Below, one piece after another: positions 13,305 through 13,690 of a stretch of DNA of 13,690 nucleotides (positions are counted from its first letter, which is position 1; each line of letters starts with the position of its first letter). The translations under genes and the position numbers were made by a program. The notes beneath the pieces are model-generated. The model was not told where the DNA came from and ran no database searches. It saw only the letters and a list, made by a program, of their open reading frames with translations. Origin of the DNA: an uncultured Cocleimonas sp. (GTDB lineage: Bacteria; Pseudomonadota; Gammaproteobacteria; Thiotrichales; Thiotrichaceae); the NCBI GenBank assembly GCA_938041705.1, contig CALISP010000251.1, positions 1 through 13,690 of the forward strand, given 5' to 3'.

Positions 13305-13685
13305 CTATGCTTTATTATGGTTGATGATATACATACAACTAGCAACAACTAAGCTAATTATTGCAATAATATCTGCAAAATAAACTTTACGAATCGACTC
13401 GTTATAGTCGCCTACGGTCGACGCTAATCCTATAAAAGAAATGACACTAACAAATCCTGCAATGAAAGCTAAAGGTTGAAGTGCTGGCTTAAAAGCGGTG
13501 TAAACAAAGAAAGCTCCAAGCAAACCAAATAATACTGCTCTATGTCTCATCAAAATTTCAAGATTAGCCTCATTAAAAGCGATACCATACAAATTCGAAA
13601 GCCGTTGTGGACCTAAAACACCTGAAAGAGGTAGTAGGTGAATGATACCGACCAAGACCAGTAAACCAGTAATAATTTTTTCCAT
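13305..13685 (-). CDS. small four-helix membrane protein, unknown function
   Basis: This 126-residue hydrophobic protein has four likely membrane helices (about 4-22, 50-68, 70-90 and 102-120). The loop after the first helix (GPQRLSNLYGIAFNEANLE) and the motif MRHRAVLFGLLG are distinctive and look conserved rather than random. From memory, similar proteins occur in many proteobacteria and are sometimes labelled phosphopantetheine adenylyltransferase in databases. Nothing here resembles that nucleotidyltransferase (no HxGH motif), so I would not transfer the name. Only 5 bases upstream of the ATG are in the window, so promoter and ribosome binding site cannot be seen. It is the upstream member of a two-gene unit with the PACE-type efflux protein; an auxiliary membrane role is inferred only from that. 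Confidence 0.8.
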   Translation of the reverse strand: MEKIITGLLVLVGIIHLLPLSGVLGPQRLSNLYGIAFNEANLEILMRHRAVLFGLLGAFFVYTAFKPALQPLAFIAGFVSVISFIGLASTVGDYNESIRKVYFADIIAIISLVVASCMYIINHNKA

Positions 13686-13690
13686 TTATT

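Noticed and set aside
13305..13685. Naming the terminal protein phosphopantetheine adenylyltransferase, as similar sequences are sometimes labelled
   Set aside because: It is a small hydrophobic four-helix protein without the HxGH nucleotidyltransferase motif; the label would be a transferred error.

Overview
The window looks like a chromosomal segment of an AT-rich, Gram-negative, probably aquatic gammaproteobacterium. Pointers are a TRAP transporter, periplasmic gamma-glutamyltransferase, a Spy/CpxP-like periplasmic protein with an OmpR-class two-component pair, a HemP gene under a Fur-type promoter, and a PACE efflux protein. I cannot name the genus. No rRNA, tRNA, CRISPR array or complete insertion sequence was seen.

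Layout. Bases 1-3211 (+): the tail of a TRAP small permease, the overlapping TRAP large permease, an amidase-signature hydrolase and a 59-residue two-helix membrane protein, closed by a long hairpin terminator. This reads as one uptake-and-hydrolysis operon for an unidentified substrate, perhaps an amide. Bases 3369-4210 (+): a Fur box lying between -35 and -10 elements, hemP, a structured spacer, an unknown 126-residue protein, and a second long terminator. Bases 4241-6877 (-): gamma-glutamyltransferase, with an N-terminally extended HIT-domain protein upstream. Bases 7146-7424 (+): a parvulin prolyl isomerase. Bases 7587-10284 (+): an RstA-box-like direct repeat, the Spy-like protein, response regulator and sensor kinase, probably an autoregulated envelope-stress operon.

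Bases 10285-12843 are accessory and decayed. They hold a 5'-truncated patatin phospholipase remnant with an internal stop, an imperfect inverted repeat, a 332-residue protein whose motifs match the ADP-ribosyl cyclase/CD38 NADase family, a tiny overlapping downstream ORF that appears broken by two compensating frameshifts, and a terminator. Bases 12844-13685 (-): a PACE-type efflux protein and a small four-helix membrane protein.

Two things stand out. The first is the CD38-like protein with its coupled, damaged small partner, a possible toxin with a decayed immunity gene. The second is a recurring intergenic C-rich element (core like GACACCTCCCTACTTTTTA). It forms both arms of two terminators but also occurs as unpaired single arms at many other gene boundaries.
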